DNA of 64,000 bases from Bradyrhizobium sp. AZCC 1719 (GCF_036924525.1 NZ_JAZHRU010000001.1:2757001-2821000); one strand, 5' to 3'. Shown: positions 52,707 through 61,550, counted from the stretch's first letter. Translations and numbers: made by a program. Notes: generated from the letters alone by a model not told the origin.

Positions 52707-54472
52707 GCGACCCCTCCAAGATAGGCTTCCTGGACGCGGGCGTCGTTGCGTATTGCCGCCGGTTCGCCTTCGCAGAGTTTTGAGCCGAAATCGAGTACGA
52801 CGATGCGGTCGACCAGCGACATCACGAACTCCATGTCGTGCTCGACGAGGAGGATCGTCAGATGGTCGGCGCGAAGCGACCGCAGCAGTTCGGCCAATTT
52901 AAGCTTTTCCTGGCGGCGCAGACCGGCCGCCGGCTCGTCGAGCACGAGCAGTGTCGGGTCGGCTGCGAGCGCGCGGGCGATCTCGAGCACGCGCTGATTG
53001 CCGAGCGGGAGGTTGCCGGCGAGCTCGAACGGCTTGTCGCCGAGCCCGACCCGCTCGAGCTGCTGCAACGCCTCGTAGCGTGCGCTGGCCTCTTCCGCCT
53101 GATTCAGGCGGAGCGCGCCGGCGAGCAGGCCGGTCTTGGTGCGCGAATAGGTGCCGAGCAGCACGTTGTCGAGCAGCGTCATGCGCGGGCGCAGCTTGAC
53201 GTGCTGGAAGGTGCGGGAGATGCCGGAGCGAGCGATGTGGAATTGTTGGTCGTGGGTGATCGAGCGTCCCGCGAAAGCGATCTCGCCGCTGTTGGCGCGC
53301 AGCGCCCCCGTGAGCAGGTTGAACATCGTGGTCTTGCCGGCGCCATTCGGCCCGATCAGCCCGAGGATCTCGCCGGACCTCACTTCGAAGCTGACATTGT
53401 TGACGGCGACGAGGCCGCCAAACCGCCGCTGCGCGCCACTCACTTTAAGAAGAAGCGTGCCGGGCGCCGGCTGCTCGCGGCGCGGCAGCGGGCTAGCCGG
53501 TTGCGGACGGGACAGCTTCACGTCGGGCAGAAAGCCCGCGAGAAACGGAACGATGCCTTGCCGGGCGCGCTGCAGGAACAGGATAAAGAGCGCGGAGAAT
53601 GCCACGATCTCGAGCTGGCCGGAGGCGCCCTTGGCGATCAGCGGCAGGTAATCCTGCACGGTGTTCTTCAGGAGCGTAACAATCGCAGCACCGACAACGC
53701 CGCCCAAAATGCTGCCGGCGCCGCCGACCATCGCCATCATCAGATATTCAATGCCCATGATGGCTTCGAACGGTCCGGGGCTCACGAAACGGCCGAGATG
53801 GGCATAGAGCCATCCCGATAGCGCGCCGAGGAACGCGGCGATCACGAATGTCACCAGCTTGATCTGGAAGGCGCTGATGCCGAGGCTTTCGACCAACGTA
53901 TTGCCGCCCCGCAGCGCGCGCATCGCGCGGCCGATGCGGGAGTCGAGAAGGTTGTAGCAGAGGAGGAGGACCGCGACGACGATCGCCCAGATCAAGAAAT
54001 AGATCTGCCGACTCTCCACCAGCGCGAACGGGCCGATCGAGATCGGCGGAATGCCGGAGATGCCGTTATGTTGGCCGAGCCCCTGGATGTTGCCGAACAG
54101 GAACGCGATCGCCAGTCCCCAGGCGACCGTGCTCAGCGACAGAAAGTGACCTCCCAGGCGCAGCGTCACGAAGCCCAGGATTGCCGCGATGCTGCAGGTC
54201 AGGACCACGGCCAGCACCAGTCCGAGCCAGGGCGAATAGCCGTTCAGCGCTGTGACCCACGCTGTTGCATAAGCAGCGACGCCGACGAAAGCGGCCTGGC
54301 CGAACGAGACGATGCCGCCGACGCCGGTCAATAGCGCGAGCCCGATGGCCGCAAGCGAGTAGATGCCGATATAGTTCAGCAAGGTGATGCTGAACGGACT
54401 GAGCACAAAGGGCGCCGCCACGAGGCAGGCGATCGCCGCGGCAATGATGAGGCGAATCTGCTGCAGCGTCAT
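52703..54472 (-). CDS. Fused LivM permease-LivG ATPase
   Basis: The 589-residue protein joins two normally separate subunits. Residues 1 to about 310 are the LivM permease (AIGLALLTGVGGIVSFGQAAFVGVAAYA, VGGAGSILGGVVGAAIV). After a Pro-rich linker (RPQPASPLPRREQPAPG, about 323-340) comes the LivG ATPase, with Walker A GPNGAGKTTMFN, signature LPLGNQRVLEIARA and Walker B LLVLDEPAAGL. LivMG fusions occur in proteobacterial Liv systems for aromatic or organic acids. It is between livH and livF with 4-bp overlaps on both sides. Confidence 0.95.
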   Translation of the reverse strand: MTLQQIRLIIAAAIACLVAAPFVLSPFSITLLNYIGIYSLAAIGLALLTGVGGIVSFGQAAFVGVAAYATAWVTALNGYSPWLGLVLAVVLTCSIAAILGFVTLRLGGHFLSLSTVAWGLAIAFLFGNIQGLGQHNGISGIPPISIGPFALVESRQIYFLIWAIVVAVLLLCYNLLDSRIGRAMRALRGGNTLVESLGISAFQIKLVTFVIAAFLGALSGWLYAHLGRFVSPGPFEAIMGIEYLMMAMVGGAGSILGGVVGAAIVTLLKNTVQDYLPLIAKGASGQLEIVAFSALFILFLQRARQGIVPFLAGFLPDVKLSRPQPASPLPRREQPAPGTLLLKVSGAQRRFGGLVAVNNVSFEVRSGEILGLIGPNGAGKTTMFNLLTGALRANSGEIAFAGRSITHDQQFHIARSGISRTFQHVKLRPRMTLLDNVLLGTYSRTKTGLLAGALRLNQAEEASARYEALQQLERVGLGDKPFELAGNLPLGNQRVLEIARALAADPTLLVLDEPAAGLRRQEKLKLAELLRSLRADHLTILLVEHDMEFVMSLVDRIVVLDFGSKLCEGEPAAIRNDARVQEAYLGGVA

Positions 54473-55512
54473 TCCTCGACTTCCTCTTCGGAATGGTGCG
54501 AGGCGAGCGAGCGCCAGAGCAGCACGGGAATCAGCAGCGAGAAGACGATGACGTCCTTCAGGGTGCTGCTCTGGAACGAGGCGAAGCTTTCGAGAAGGCC
54601 GACGCCGAACGCGCCGAGCGCAGCCCCCGGGTAGCTCGTCATGCCGCCCACGATGGCGCCGACGAAGGCTTTCAAGCCGAGCAGGAATCCGGAGTCATAG
54701 AAGATCGTGTTGACCGGCGCGATCAGAATGCCGGAGACGCCGGCCATTAATGATCCCAGCAGATAGGCGATCGTCCCGGCACGCGCCGGCCTAATGCCCA
54801 TCAGCCGGGCGCCGGTCCGGTTCAGGGCGGTTGCGCGCAGCGCCTTGCCGATCAGCGTGAAGTCGAAGAACAGAAACAGCAAGCCGCTGAACACGAGCGC
54901 GGCCGTGAGGATCAGCACCGTCTGTCCGGAGACGTGCACCCCGGCGATCTCCATTGCCATCGACGTCAGCGGCTCGGTTCTGACGCCTTCGGGGCCGAAG
55001 AACAGCAGGCCAAGTCCGACCAGCGCGAAGTGGAGGGCGACCGAGACGGTCAGCAAGAGGAGAACAGAGGCATCCGCGATTGGGCGAAACACGATCCGGT
55101 CCAAGAGTGGCGAGATCGGCAGGATCAAGAGCAGCGCCAGCACGATCCGGAGCGGCATCGGCGGAGCAAAGCGCATCGTCAGCCAGACGGTCCCGACGAC
55201 GATCAGGGGTAACACGAGATAGAAGAGGAGGGCCTTCGGCACCGCGCGAAGCTCGCCGGCGCGCGCCAGCGAGACGACTTCCATCAGGCAGGCCATGCAG
55301 GCCAGCACGACAACCAATCCGATGGTTCCGGGAAGCTGCTTGGCATCGAGCGCGGCCAGCGTCAGCGCCGTGAACGCCGCGATGTCGCCGAACGGAATGA
55401 AGATCACCCGCGTCACGGTGAAGATCAGCACGGTGCCGATCGCCACCAGGGCGTAGACCGCCCCGGTGGCTATTCCGTCGATCGCAAGGATCGCTGCGAT
55501 GTCTGCCGTCAT
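54469..55512 (-). CDS. livH: Branched-chain-type ABC transporter permease
   Basis: The 347-residue LivH permease has eight or more membrane segments: IDGIATGAVYALVAIGTVLIFTVTRVIFIPFGDIAAF at the N-terminus and LKAFVGAIVGGMTSYPGAALGAFGVGLLESF near the C-terminus. It has an unusual insertion of hydrophobic segments around residues 85-150. The acidic tail (SEEEVEE) ends at the 4-bp overlap with the LivMG gene. It follows the binding-protein gene by 38 bases in one operon. Confidence 0.93.
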   Translation of the reverse strand: MTADIAAILAIDGIATGAVYALVAIGTVLIFTVTRVIFIPFGDIAAFTALTLAALDAKQLPGTIGLVVVLACMACLMEVVSLARAGELRAVPKALLFYLVLPLIVVGTVWLTMRFAPPMPLRIVLALLLILPISPLLDRIVFRPIADASVLLLLTVSVALHFALVGLGLLFFGPEGVRTEPLTSMAMEIAGVHVSGQTVLILTAALVFSGLLFLFFDFTLIGKALRATALNRTGARLMGIRPARAGTIAYLLGSLMAGVSGILIAPVNTIFYDSGFLLGLKAFVGAIVGGMTSYPGAALGAFGVGLLESFASFQSSTLKDVIVFSLLIPVLLWRSLASHHSEEEVEE

Positions 55513-55550
55513 GCCCTCAGTCGTCCTTCCGTGTTACGCGTCGGCACCGC

Positions 55551-56699
55551 TCAGGGCTGGTAGGTCCAGGCGCCATTGACCAGGCGAACGATCACCAGCG
55601 CGCGCTCGTCCACGCCGTGATAGGCACCGGGCTTGAAGTTGTAGACGGCGTGCACGCCCGAGAGCTCCTTGGTGTTGAGGATCTCGTCGCGCAGGGCCTT
55701 GCGGAATTCGACGGTGCCGGGTTTTGCGGTCTTCAGCGCGCGCGCCGCCGCTGACGTGAAGATCATCCAGCCGTCGAAGGAGTAGGCGGAGAAGCCGTCC
55801 GTGCTCGGGAGATTGTTGGCCTTCTGGTAGGCGGCGCGGAATTCGAGCGCGAGCTTCTTGGCGAAGTGATTGTCGGGAAGTTGCTCGGCCACGATCACCG
55901 GACCGGCGGAGACCTGAATGCCTTCCGCAGCCTTGCCGCCGACGCGCACGAAATCGGGATTGACCAGTGCGACCGTGCCGTAGGTCTTGCCTTTGAAGCC
56001 ACGTTCCCCGAGCGCAAGCAGCGGCAGCGCGCCCTGCGTGCCCGATCCGCCGATCAGCACGGCATCCGGACGCACGGCAAGAACTTTAAGGATCTGGCCG
56101 GTGACCGACGTATCGACGCGCGCGTAGCGCTCGTTGGTCAGCACCTTGATGCCGTCCTCGGTTTCCACCGCCTTGGCGCCGTTGTAGACGAGATCGCCCC
56201 AGGCATCGGAAAAGCCGATATAGCCGATGTTCTTCATCGCGTCGCGCTTCATGCGATCGGCGACGACCTTGACCAGCAGCGAAGCGGGCTGCGGAACGGA
56301 AATGCCCCATTGGTCGGTCGGATTGGGCTGTCCGATGACCGGGGAAACGGCGATCATCGGCACCTTCAGTTCGGTCGCAACTGCCATCATGGCGATGGTC
56401 GATGGAGCGGTTGCGGTGCCGATCAGGAGATCGACCTTCTCTTCCTCGATGAGCTTGCGCGCGTTGCGGGTTGCGGCGGAGGGATCGGAGCCGTCGTCGA
56501 GCTGGATCAGCTTGATCTTCTCGCCGTTGACCTCGTTCTTGTATTCCATAGCAGCCTGGATGCCGCGCCCATATGGGATGCCGATCGAGGAGCCGGGTCC
56601 ACTGAGCGACGTCACGAAGCCGATCGTGATGTCGGCCTGTGCAGTCGAGGCCGCGACGAGGCCGCCGAGGAGGGCAGTCAAACTCAACATCTTGCGCAT
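55551..56699 (-). CDS. Liv-type ABC transporter substrate-binding protein 1
   Basis: The 382-residue periplasmic receptor has a signal peptide (LTALLGGLVAASTAQA, cleaved before DITIG). The fold and segments are those of LivJ/LivK-type proteins: GFVTSLSGPGSSIGIPYGRGIQAAMEY, IQLDDGSDPSAATRNARKL and AYSFDGWMIFTSAAARAL. It is strikingly similar to the second binding protein at 62364-63521, so the two are paralogues. It is the first gene of the liv operon, with AAGGGGAATGC before the ATG. Confidence 0.93.
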   Translation of the reverse strand: MRKMLSLTALLGGLVAASTAQADITIGFVTSLSGPGSSIGIPYGRGIQAAMEYKNEVNGEKIKLIQLDDGSDPSAATRNARKLIEEEKVDLLIGTATAPSTIAMMAVATELKVPMIAVSPVIGQPNPTDQWGISVPQPASLLVKVVADRMKRDAMKNIGYIGFSDAWGDLVYNGAKAVETEDGIKVLTNERYARVDTSVTGQILKVLAVRPDAVLIGGSGTQGALPLLALGERGFKGKTYGTVALVNPDFVRVGGKAAEGIQVSAGPVIVAEQLPDNHFAKKLALEFRAAYQKANNLPSTDGFSAYSFDGWMIFTSAAARALKTAKPGTVEFRKALRDEILNTKELSGVHAVYNFKPGAYHGVDERALVIVRLVNGAWTYQP

Positions 56700-56838
56700 T
56701 GCATTCCCCTTGGTTGAAAACAGCCGAGACCTGAGCGAGATGTCAGCATGGATCGGGTCGGACCAGCACGATCGATGCCGTGATTGTCGCCGAAACCCGG
56801 CGCGGGTCCGGTCCCCGCCTCCGGATGGGAGTTATGAA

Positions 56839-57675
56839 ATGAGCGTCAGCAACGTCGGTTCCAATCTCGAGCGCCGCTTCGTCATGACGCGTCTTGGCCG
56901 CATCCATGTCGCTATGGCAGGAACCGGGTTTCCCGTTCTCCTGCTGCATCAGACGCCACGCTCGTGGGACGAATACCGTGATGTGCTGCCGCTGCTCGGC
57001 CGCGATTTCCGCGCGATCGCAATGGATACGCTCGGCTTCGGAGATTCCGATTCCCCTGCCGCTGATCCTTCGATTGAACTGTGGGCCGAAGGGGCCTTCG
57101 CGCTGCTCGATGCGCTGGAAGAGCCGCGGGCCGCGATCGTCGGTCATCACACCGGCGCGGTGATCGCGGTCGAAATGGCCGCCTCGGCGCCTGCGCGGGT
57201 GAGCGCACTGGTGCTCTCGGCCTGTCCTTTTGTCGATGGGACGCGCCGGGCCACGCATGACGGCATGCGTGTGATCGACGAGGTCGAGGCGCGTACCGAC
57301 GGCTCTCATCTCACCGAGCTCTGGGCGCGCCGGCAGCCGTTCTATCCCGCTGATGATATTGATTTGCTGCAGCGCTTCATGATCGATGCGTTGCGGGCTG
57401 GCGAGATGGCGGCGGAAGGCCATCGGGTGGTGAATCGCTATCGGATGGAGGATCGTCTGGGAAGCATCCAGTGTCCCACGCTGGTCATTGCTCCGACAGC
57501 CGATCCGCACGTTCATCCCGCGGCTCCGAGAGTTGCTGGAGCTATCAAGGATAGCATCTTGCGCGAGCTCTCAGGAGGCATGGTGCCGCTTCCCGATCAG
57601 ATGCAGGAGGCCTTCGCCGGCTTGGTCAGCGATTTCGTCGCCGCCGAGGCGGCCAGGGGCGGGAACGGCACCTGA
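56839..57675 (+). CDS. Alpha/beta hydrolase with a His at the nucleophile elbow
   Basis: The 278-residue alpha/beta hydrolase has LLLHQTPRSWDEYRDVLPLLG and MDTLGFGDSDSP as early markers. The elbow reads VGHHTGAVIA, so a His stands where Ser, Asp or Cys usually acts. Other candidates are the Asp and His in APTADPHVHPA. It could be a non-canonical hydrolase or a cofactor-free oxygenase-like member. GGGAG lies 9 bases upstream of the ATG. It is divergent from the liv operon and heads the plus-strand gene set with the racemase-like and thiolase-like genes. Confidence 0.85.
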   Translation: MSVSNVGSNLERRFVMTRLGRIHVAMAGTGFPVLLLHQTPRSWDEYRDVLPLLGRDFRAIAMDTLGFGDSDSPAADPSIELWAEGAFALLDALEEPRAAIVGHHTGAVIAVEMAASAPARVSALVLSACPFVDGTRRATHDGMRVIDEVEARTDGSHLTELWARRQPFYPADDIDLLQRFMIDALRAGEMAAEGHRVVNRYRMEDRLGSIQCPTLVIAPTADPHVHPAAPRVAGAIKDSILRELSGGMVPLPDQMQEAFAGLVSDFVAAEAARGGNGT

Positions 57676-58169
57676 AGCGCCGGATCCAACCGCGGCGGAT
57701 GCGAACCCGTCTGCAACACCTGCTGTTCCGAGGTCGATAATCTCAGCCACGATTGATGACCTTTATCAACGCAACTACCAATGCGACGCATGCCCGCACA
57801 GGGTCGATGCCCGTCAATTGTTTAAAGCCTAAAGTATTTATCGGCCGAACGTCAATACGCCGGCTTGGTGGCTTTGCGGAAAAGTTGTGGCGGCGCGTGC
57901 AAGCGCGAAAGCTGAATTCGCCTGTGCAAAAGCGTGAGGCGCTCTCTGCCTGTCCTTTCGGCAACTCGATCTCGTCGCGCGCAGATGTCGTCGGAAAGCC
58001 GTTTAATTGACGCGAAAATTATTTTGTGGTTGAAATATTTCAATCGATGGAATGGCGCTAAGCTATCTCGTGCCTTCACATCGACCGACTTGTGCATATC
58101 GTCAGTCCTCTCAGACTGCGTGGATTGAGGATCGATCGGCACGCGTCGGCTGCGAACGGGATATCCGCT
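57676..58169. other. Intergenic region with an AT-rich palindrome
   Basis: No gene is supported in this stretch before the racemase-like gene. Its last third is AT-rich for this genome and holds the palindrome at 58030-58043, so it is probably the regulatory region of the downstream genes. Confidence 0.5.
58030..58043. promoter_or_regulatory. Perfect AT-rich palindrome, candidate operator
   Basis: TTGAAATATTTCAA is a 14-bp exact palindrome in an AT-rich patch about 125 bases upstream of the racemase-like gene. TTGACG at 58007-58012 could be a -35 element, though no matching -10 stands out. Confidence 0.5.
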
Positions 58170-58967
58170 GTGCGCATCTTCTGGCAGAGCTTCGTCGACC
58201 AGGCTACGAGCGCGCCCTACATGGCGCGGCTTGCGGCCTATCTGAACGAGATCGCGGCGCCCGGCACCAGCGTCCACGTCGAGGGCATCACGCCTGCCGA
58301 CCGCGACTTCGGCCGCCTCAGCGAATTCCGTTGTGCCATTCAGGCGGTCGACAACGGACTCGCAGCGCAGGAAAACGGCTTCGACGCCTATGTCATGGGC
58401 CACTTCCAGGATCCGGGATTGTACGAACTGCGTTCGGCGCTGACGATTCCGGTGGTCGGCGCCGGCGAAGCCACGCTGCTTGCGGCCTCGCAGCTCGGCC
58501 GTCGGCTCGGCCTTGTCACGCTCGATGCCGCCTTCGAGGTCTGGCATTATGAGCAGGCCGATCGTTACGGGCTTTCCGGCCGCGTGGTGCATGTTACCGG
58601 CATGGGCTGTCGTCCGGAAGATTTCAGCGCCGCGTTTGCAGGCGATGCGGCGGCGAAGGCGCGCATGCTGAGCGACTTTGCAGCCTGCGCGCAGCCGCTG
58701 GTCGATCGCGGCGCCGACGTCATCATTCCGGCCGGCGTGTTGCCCGGTCTCCTGATTGCGAGCGAGCGTGGCTTGAGGATCGGCTATGCGCCCGTGGTGA
58801 ATTGCGCGGCGGTCGCGCTGAAGAGCGCCGAGATGTGGGTGCAGTTGCAGCGTCTCAACGGCACCGAGCCGAGCCGCGGGCCGAGTTTTGCGCTGGCCAA
58901 TGACCGTGCCCGCCGGGATTTCCGCGCCACCGTGGCGCGCACGCCCCACAAACCGAACAGCGCTTGA
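58170..58967 (+). CDS. Asp/Glu/hydantoin racemase superfamily protein without catalytic Cys
   Basis: The 265-residue product aligns by eye with hydantoin racemases: VRIFWQSFVDQ at the start and AYVMGHFQDPGLYELRSAL where members have a Cys followed by F-x-DPG. VPVVGAGEATLLAASQLGRRLGLVTLD and VIIPAGVLPGLLIA follow, the latter where the second Cys should be. His and Ala-Gly replace the two catalytic cysteines. It may therefore be a decarboxylase, isomerase or maleate-type relative, or a non-catalytic protein. GTG at 58170 is the family-like start; ATG at 58092 is an alternative. Confidence 0.8.
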   Translation: MRIFWQSFVDQATSAPYMARLAAYLNEIAAPGTSVHVEGITPADRDFGRLSEFRCAIQAVDNGLAAQENGFDAYVMGHFQDPGLYELRSALTIPVVGAGEATLLAASQLGRRLGLVTLDAAFEVWHYEQADRYGLSGRVVHVTGMGCRPEDFSAAFAGDAAAKARMLSDFAACAQPLVDRGADVIIPAGVLPGLLIASERGLRIGYAPVVNCAAVALKSAEMWVQLQRLNGTEPSRGPSFALANDRARRDFRATVARTPHKPNSA

Positions 58968-58976
58968 GGACAAGAC

Positions 58977-59078
58977 ATGCTGCAGCCCGACAGGATCTTG
59001 TATGAAGCCGAGGTGACGGCGACCGGCCGGCGCGACGGCAAGGTGACGAGCGACGACGTCAAATTGACCGTACTCTGA
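58977..59078 (+). CDS. 33-residue Ohr-like N-terminal fragment
   Basis: This tiny frame encodes 33 residues that resemble the first strands of organic hydroperoxide resistance proteins (RILYEAEVTATGRRDGKV compared with the family's VLYTAxATATGGRDGR pattern). It stops before the peroxidatic Cys region. TGAGGA precedes the ATG at good spacing and overlaps the end of the racemase-like gene, so it is likely translated. It may be a truncated relic held in the operon, or a mini-protein of unknown role. No remaining Ohr sequence follows, because the next gene starts 27 bases later. Confidence 0.5.
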   Translation: MLQPDRILYEAEVTATGRRDGKVTSDDVKLTVL

Positions 59079-59104
59079 GCGGCTCACAGGAATCCGGCGG
59101 TCCG

Positions 59105-60283
59105 ATGCAGAGCTCCATCCGAACACCTTACGATCGGGTCGTGATGGCAGTTCCGGTGACGGTCCCGTACGTGCGCTACTCGATCGAGAGCGCGCAGTGG
59201 TGGATCGGCCGCGCGCTGAAGGCGCTGGTCGATGGCGCCGGAATCACACCGCGCGACATCGACGGCTTCTGTGTTTCGAGTTTCACGGCGGGGCTCGACA
59301 GCGGGATCGGGCTCACCCAGCATTTCGGCCTCTGTGTGCGATGGATCGACACCATTCCGCTCGGGGGCGCGAGCGCAATTGCCGCGCTGCGCCGCGCGGC
59401 GCGGGCGGTGCAGGCGGGCGACGCCCGCATTGTGGCCTGCGTGGCTGGAGATACCAACCACGTCGATTCCTTCCGCTACACGCTCGAAAACTTCTCGCGC
59501 TTCAATCAGGATGCCGTCTATCCCTATGGCGCCGGCGGCGCCAATGCGAGCTTTGCATTGATCGCGCGCAACTACATGCGAACGTTCGGCGCCCGGCGCG
59601 AGGATTTTGGCAAGATCGCCGTCGCCCAGCGCAGCAATGCGCTCCGCAATCCCAACGCGCTGATGAAAGCGCCGCTGACCATCGAGCAGTACATGTCGGC
59701 GCGACCGATCGCCGATCCGATCCATCTGTTCGATTGCGTGATGCCGTGCGCCGGCGCGGAGGCGTTTCTCGTGATGGGCGAGGATGTCGCCGGTTCCCTG
59801 AACCTGCCTGCCGCCAAGATTCTCGCCACGATCGAGCGCCACAATGCGTTCGGCGACGACCCTGTTCAGGTGCGGGGCGGATGGGCGCTGGACGTCGATG
59901 AGCTCTACGCGATGGCCGGCGTCAAGCCTGACGATCTCGACTTCGTCGAGACTTACGACGATTACCCTGTGATCTCGATGATGCAGTTCGAGGACCTTGG
60001 CTTCTGCCGGAAGGGGGAGGGACCGGACTTCGTTCGGCAGCACGATCTCACGATCGACGGCACCTTCCCGCACAACACGTCCGGCGGTCAGCTCTCGGTC
60101 GGGCAGGCCGGCGCGGGCGGCGCCTATCTCGGCGTAGTCGAGGCGCTGCGCCAGGTTCTCGGCCAGGCCGGTCCGACGCAGGTTAGGGATGCACGTGTCG
60201 GGTTGGCGTCGGGTTTTGGAATGATCAACTATGATCGTGGCCTCGCTTCGGGTGCGGCGATCCTCGCGGGGCCAGGCGCATGA
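59105..60283 (+). CDS. Thiolase-fold protein (Ltp/SCP-x type, probable acyl-CoA aldolase or thiolase)
   Basis: The 392-residue protein has the thiolase fold. In place of the active-site Cys region it has DTIPLGGASAIAALRRA, and GGQLSVGQAGAGGAYL stands where GHPxGATG is usual; both catalytic residues are therefore altered. VETYDDYPVISMMQFEDLGFCRKGEGP is typical of Ltp-type proteins. In steroid degradation, such Ltp2 proteins pair with a DUF35 protein and cleave 3-hydroxyacyl-CoA side chains by retro-aldol reaction. Here a DUF35-SDR fusion follows with a 4-bp overlap, supporting the same function. Confidence 0.85.
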   Translation: MQSSIRTPYDRVVMAVPVTVPYVRYSIESAQWWIGRALKALVDGAGITPRDIDGFCVSSFTAGLDSGIGLTQHFGLCVRWIDTIPLGGASAIAALRRAARAVQAGDARIVACVAGDTNHVDSFRYTLENFSRFNQDAVYPYGAGGANASFALIARNYMRTFGARREDFGKIAVAQRSNALRNPNALMKAPLTIEQYMSARPIADPIHLFDCVMPCAGAEAFLVMGEDVAGSLNLPAAKILATIERHNAFGDDPVQVRGGWALDVDELYAMAGVKPDDLDFVETYDDYPVISMMQFEDLGFCRKGEGPDFVRQHDLTIDGTFPHNTSGGQLSVGQAGAGGAYLGVVEALRQVLGQAGPTQVRDARVGLASGFGMINYDRGLASGAAILAGPGA

Positions 60284-61521
60284 TCGAGCCGATCCAAAAA
60301 CCGCGCCGGAAGAATCCTTTACAGCGGACGCGGCTGCCGACATCGCCACCGCGCGCACGCAGCCGCGCCTCGCACGGGTTCACGCGGGCCGCCGCCGAGG
60401 GCCGCTTCATGCTGCAGCGCTGCGGCGCCTGCGGAACGTTCTGTTATCCGGCGCGCGATGCATGCCCTGCATGCCTTTCCGCCGATCTCGCCTTCACGGA
60501 CGCGCCGCGGCGAGGGACGCTTTTGTCCGAAACGACACTGCATGTCCCGGCGGACGTGCACTTCCGCGAGCGCGCGCCATGGCGCATCGGCCTGGTTGCG
60601 ATGGAGTGCGGGCCAACCCTCGTGACGCACCTGCACGCCGATTGCGAAGAGGGCGGGCCGGTCGTGATGTCGTTCCAACTGGACAAGAGCGGACAGGCCG
60701 TGGCCTTCGCACACCCCGAACGTGAGACCTCCAACATGACGGACGACAGGCAGTGGCGTGAGATGACCGCCGATCCAAAATTCCGGCGCGTTCTGGTGAC
60801 CAACGGGCGCAGCGTCGTCGGTCAGGAAGTGGTGGCTGCGCTGAAGACAGCCGGCGCGTCGATCGTGTTCGTCGGCGTCGCCGAGCCGTGGAAGCCGTTT
60901 CGCGGCGAGGATGCGCTGCGCGCCATGGAGGGCGTCGAGATCGTGCCGCTCGATATCGGCGATGAGAAGTCGGTCGCAGATCTGGCGGCCGACATCGGCG
61001 GCAAGGTCGATATCCTCGTCAACACCACCGAATATGTCCGCGCCGGCGGGCTGCTCGATCGTCAAGGCACCAGCGCCGTGCGCGACGAGATCGACCAGAG
61101 CTATCTCGGCTTCGTACATCTGGCGCAGGCGTTCGGACCGGCGATGCGGATGCGCGGCTCGGATGGCGTCAACAGCGCTGCCGCCTGGGTCAATATCCTG
61201 TCGGTCTATGCGCTCGCGAACTGGCCGGTGTTTGGCGCCTATTCGGCGTCGCAGGCCGCCTGTCTGTCGCTGTCGCACTGCCTGCGGGCGGAGCTTCGGT
61301 CCGGCGGCGTCAAGGTGGTGAACGTGTTCACGGGTCCGCTCGATACCGAGTGGTTCCAGACGGTGCCGCCGCCGAAGGTGGCGCCACGCGCGGTGGCGAG
61401 TGCGATCGTGTCGGCGCTCCAGCGCGGGCTTGAGGATGTGTTCGTGGGCGATGTCGCCGAAGACATTCGCCAGCGCCTGGCCGCCAACCCCAAGGCAGTC
61501 GAGCGTGAGCTAGGGGCGTAG
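60280..61521 (+). CDS. DUF35 OB-fold/rubredoxin-like protein fused to a degenerate SDR
   Basis: The 413-residue fusion begins with a basic tail. A Zn-ribbon with two CxxC knuckles (RCGACGTFCYPARDACPAC, about residues 47-65) and an OB-fold typical of DUF35 partners of thiolase-like proteins follow (to about 150). Residues from about 168 form an SDR domain (VLVTNGRSVVGQEVVAAL, LVNTTEY, FGAYSASQAACL). The SDR Y-x3-K motif reads YSASQ, so the catalytic Lys is lost. It is probably the partner of the thiolase-fold protein, with the SDR part possibly structural. Confidence 0.85.
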   Translation: MIEPIQKPRRKNPLQRTRLPTSPPRARSRASHGFTRAAAEGRFMLQRCGACGTFCYPARDACPACLSADLAFTDAPRRGTLLSETTLHVPADVHFRERAPWRIGLVAMECGPTLVTHLHADCEEGGPVVMSFQLDKSGQAVAFAHPERETSNMTDDRQWREMTADPKFRRVLVTNGRSVVGQEVVAALKTAGASIVFVGVAEPWKPFRGEDALRAMEGVEIVPLDIGDEKSVADLAADIGGKVDILVNTTEYVRAGGLLDRQGTSAVRDEIDQSYLGFVHLAQAFGPAMRMRGSDGVNSAAAWVNILSVYALANWPVFGAYSASQAACLSLSHCLRAELRSGGVKVVNVFTGPLDTEWFQTVPPPKVAPRAVASAIVSALQRGLEDVFVGDVAEDIRQRLAANPKAVERELGA

Positions 61522-61550
61522 GCGGGCTTGTTGAGAACGGGAGAAGCGCA

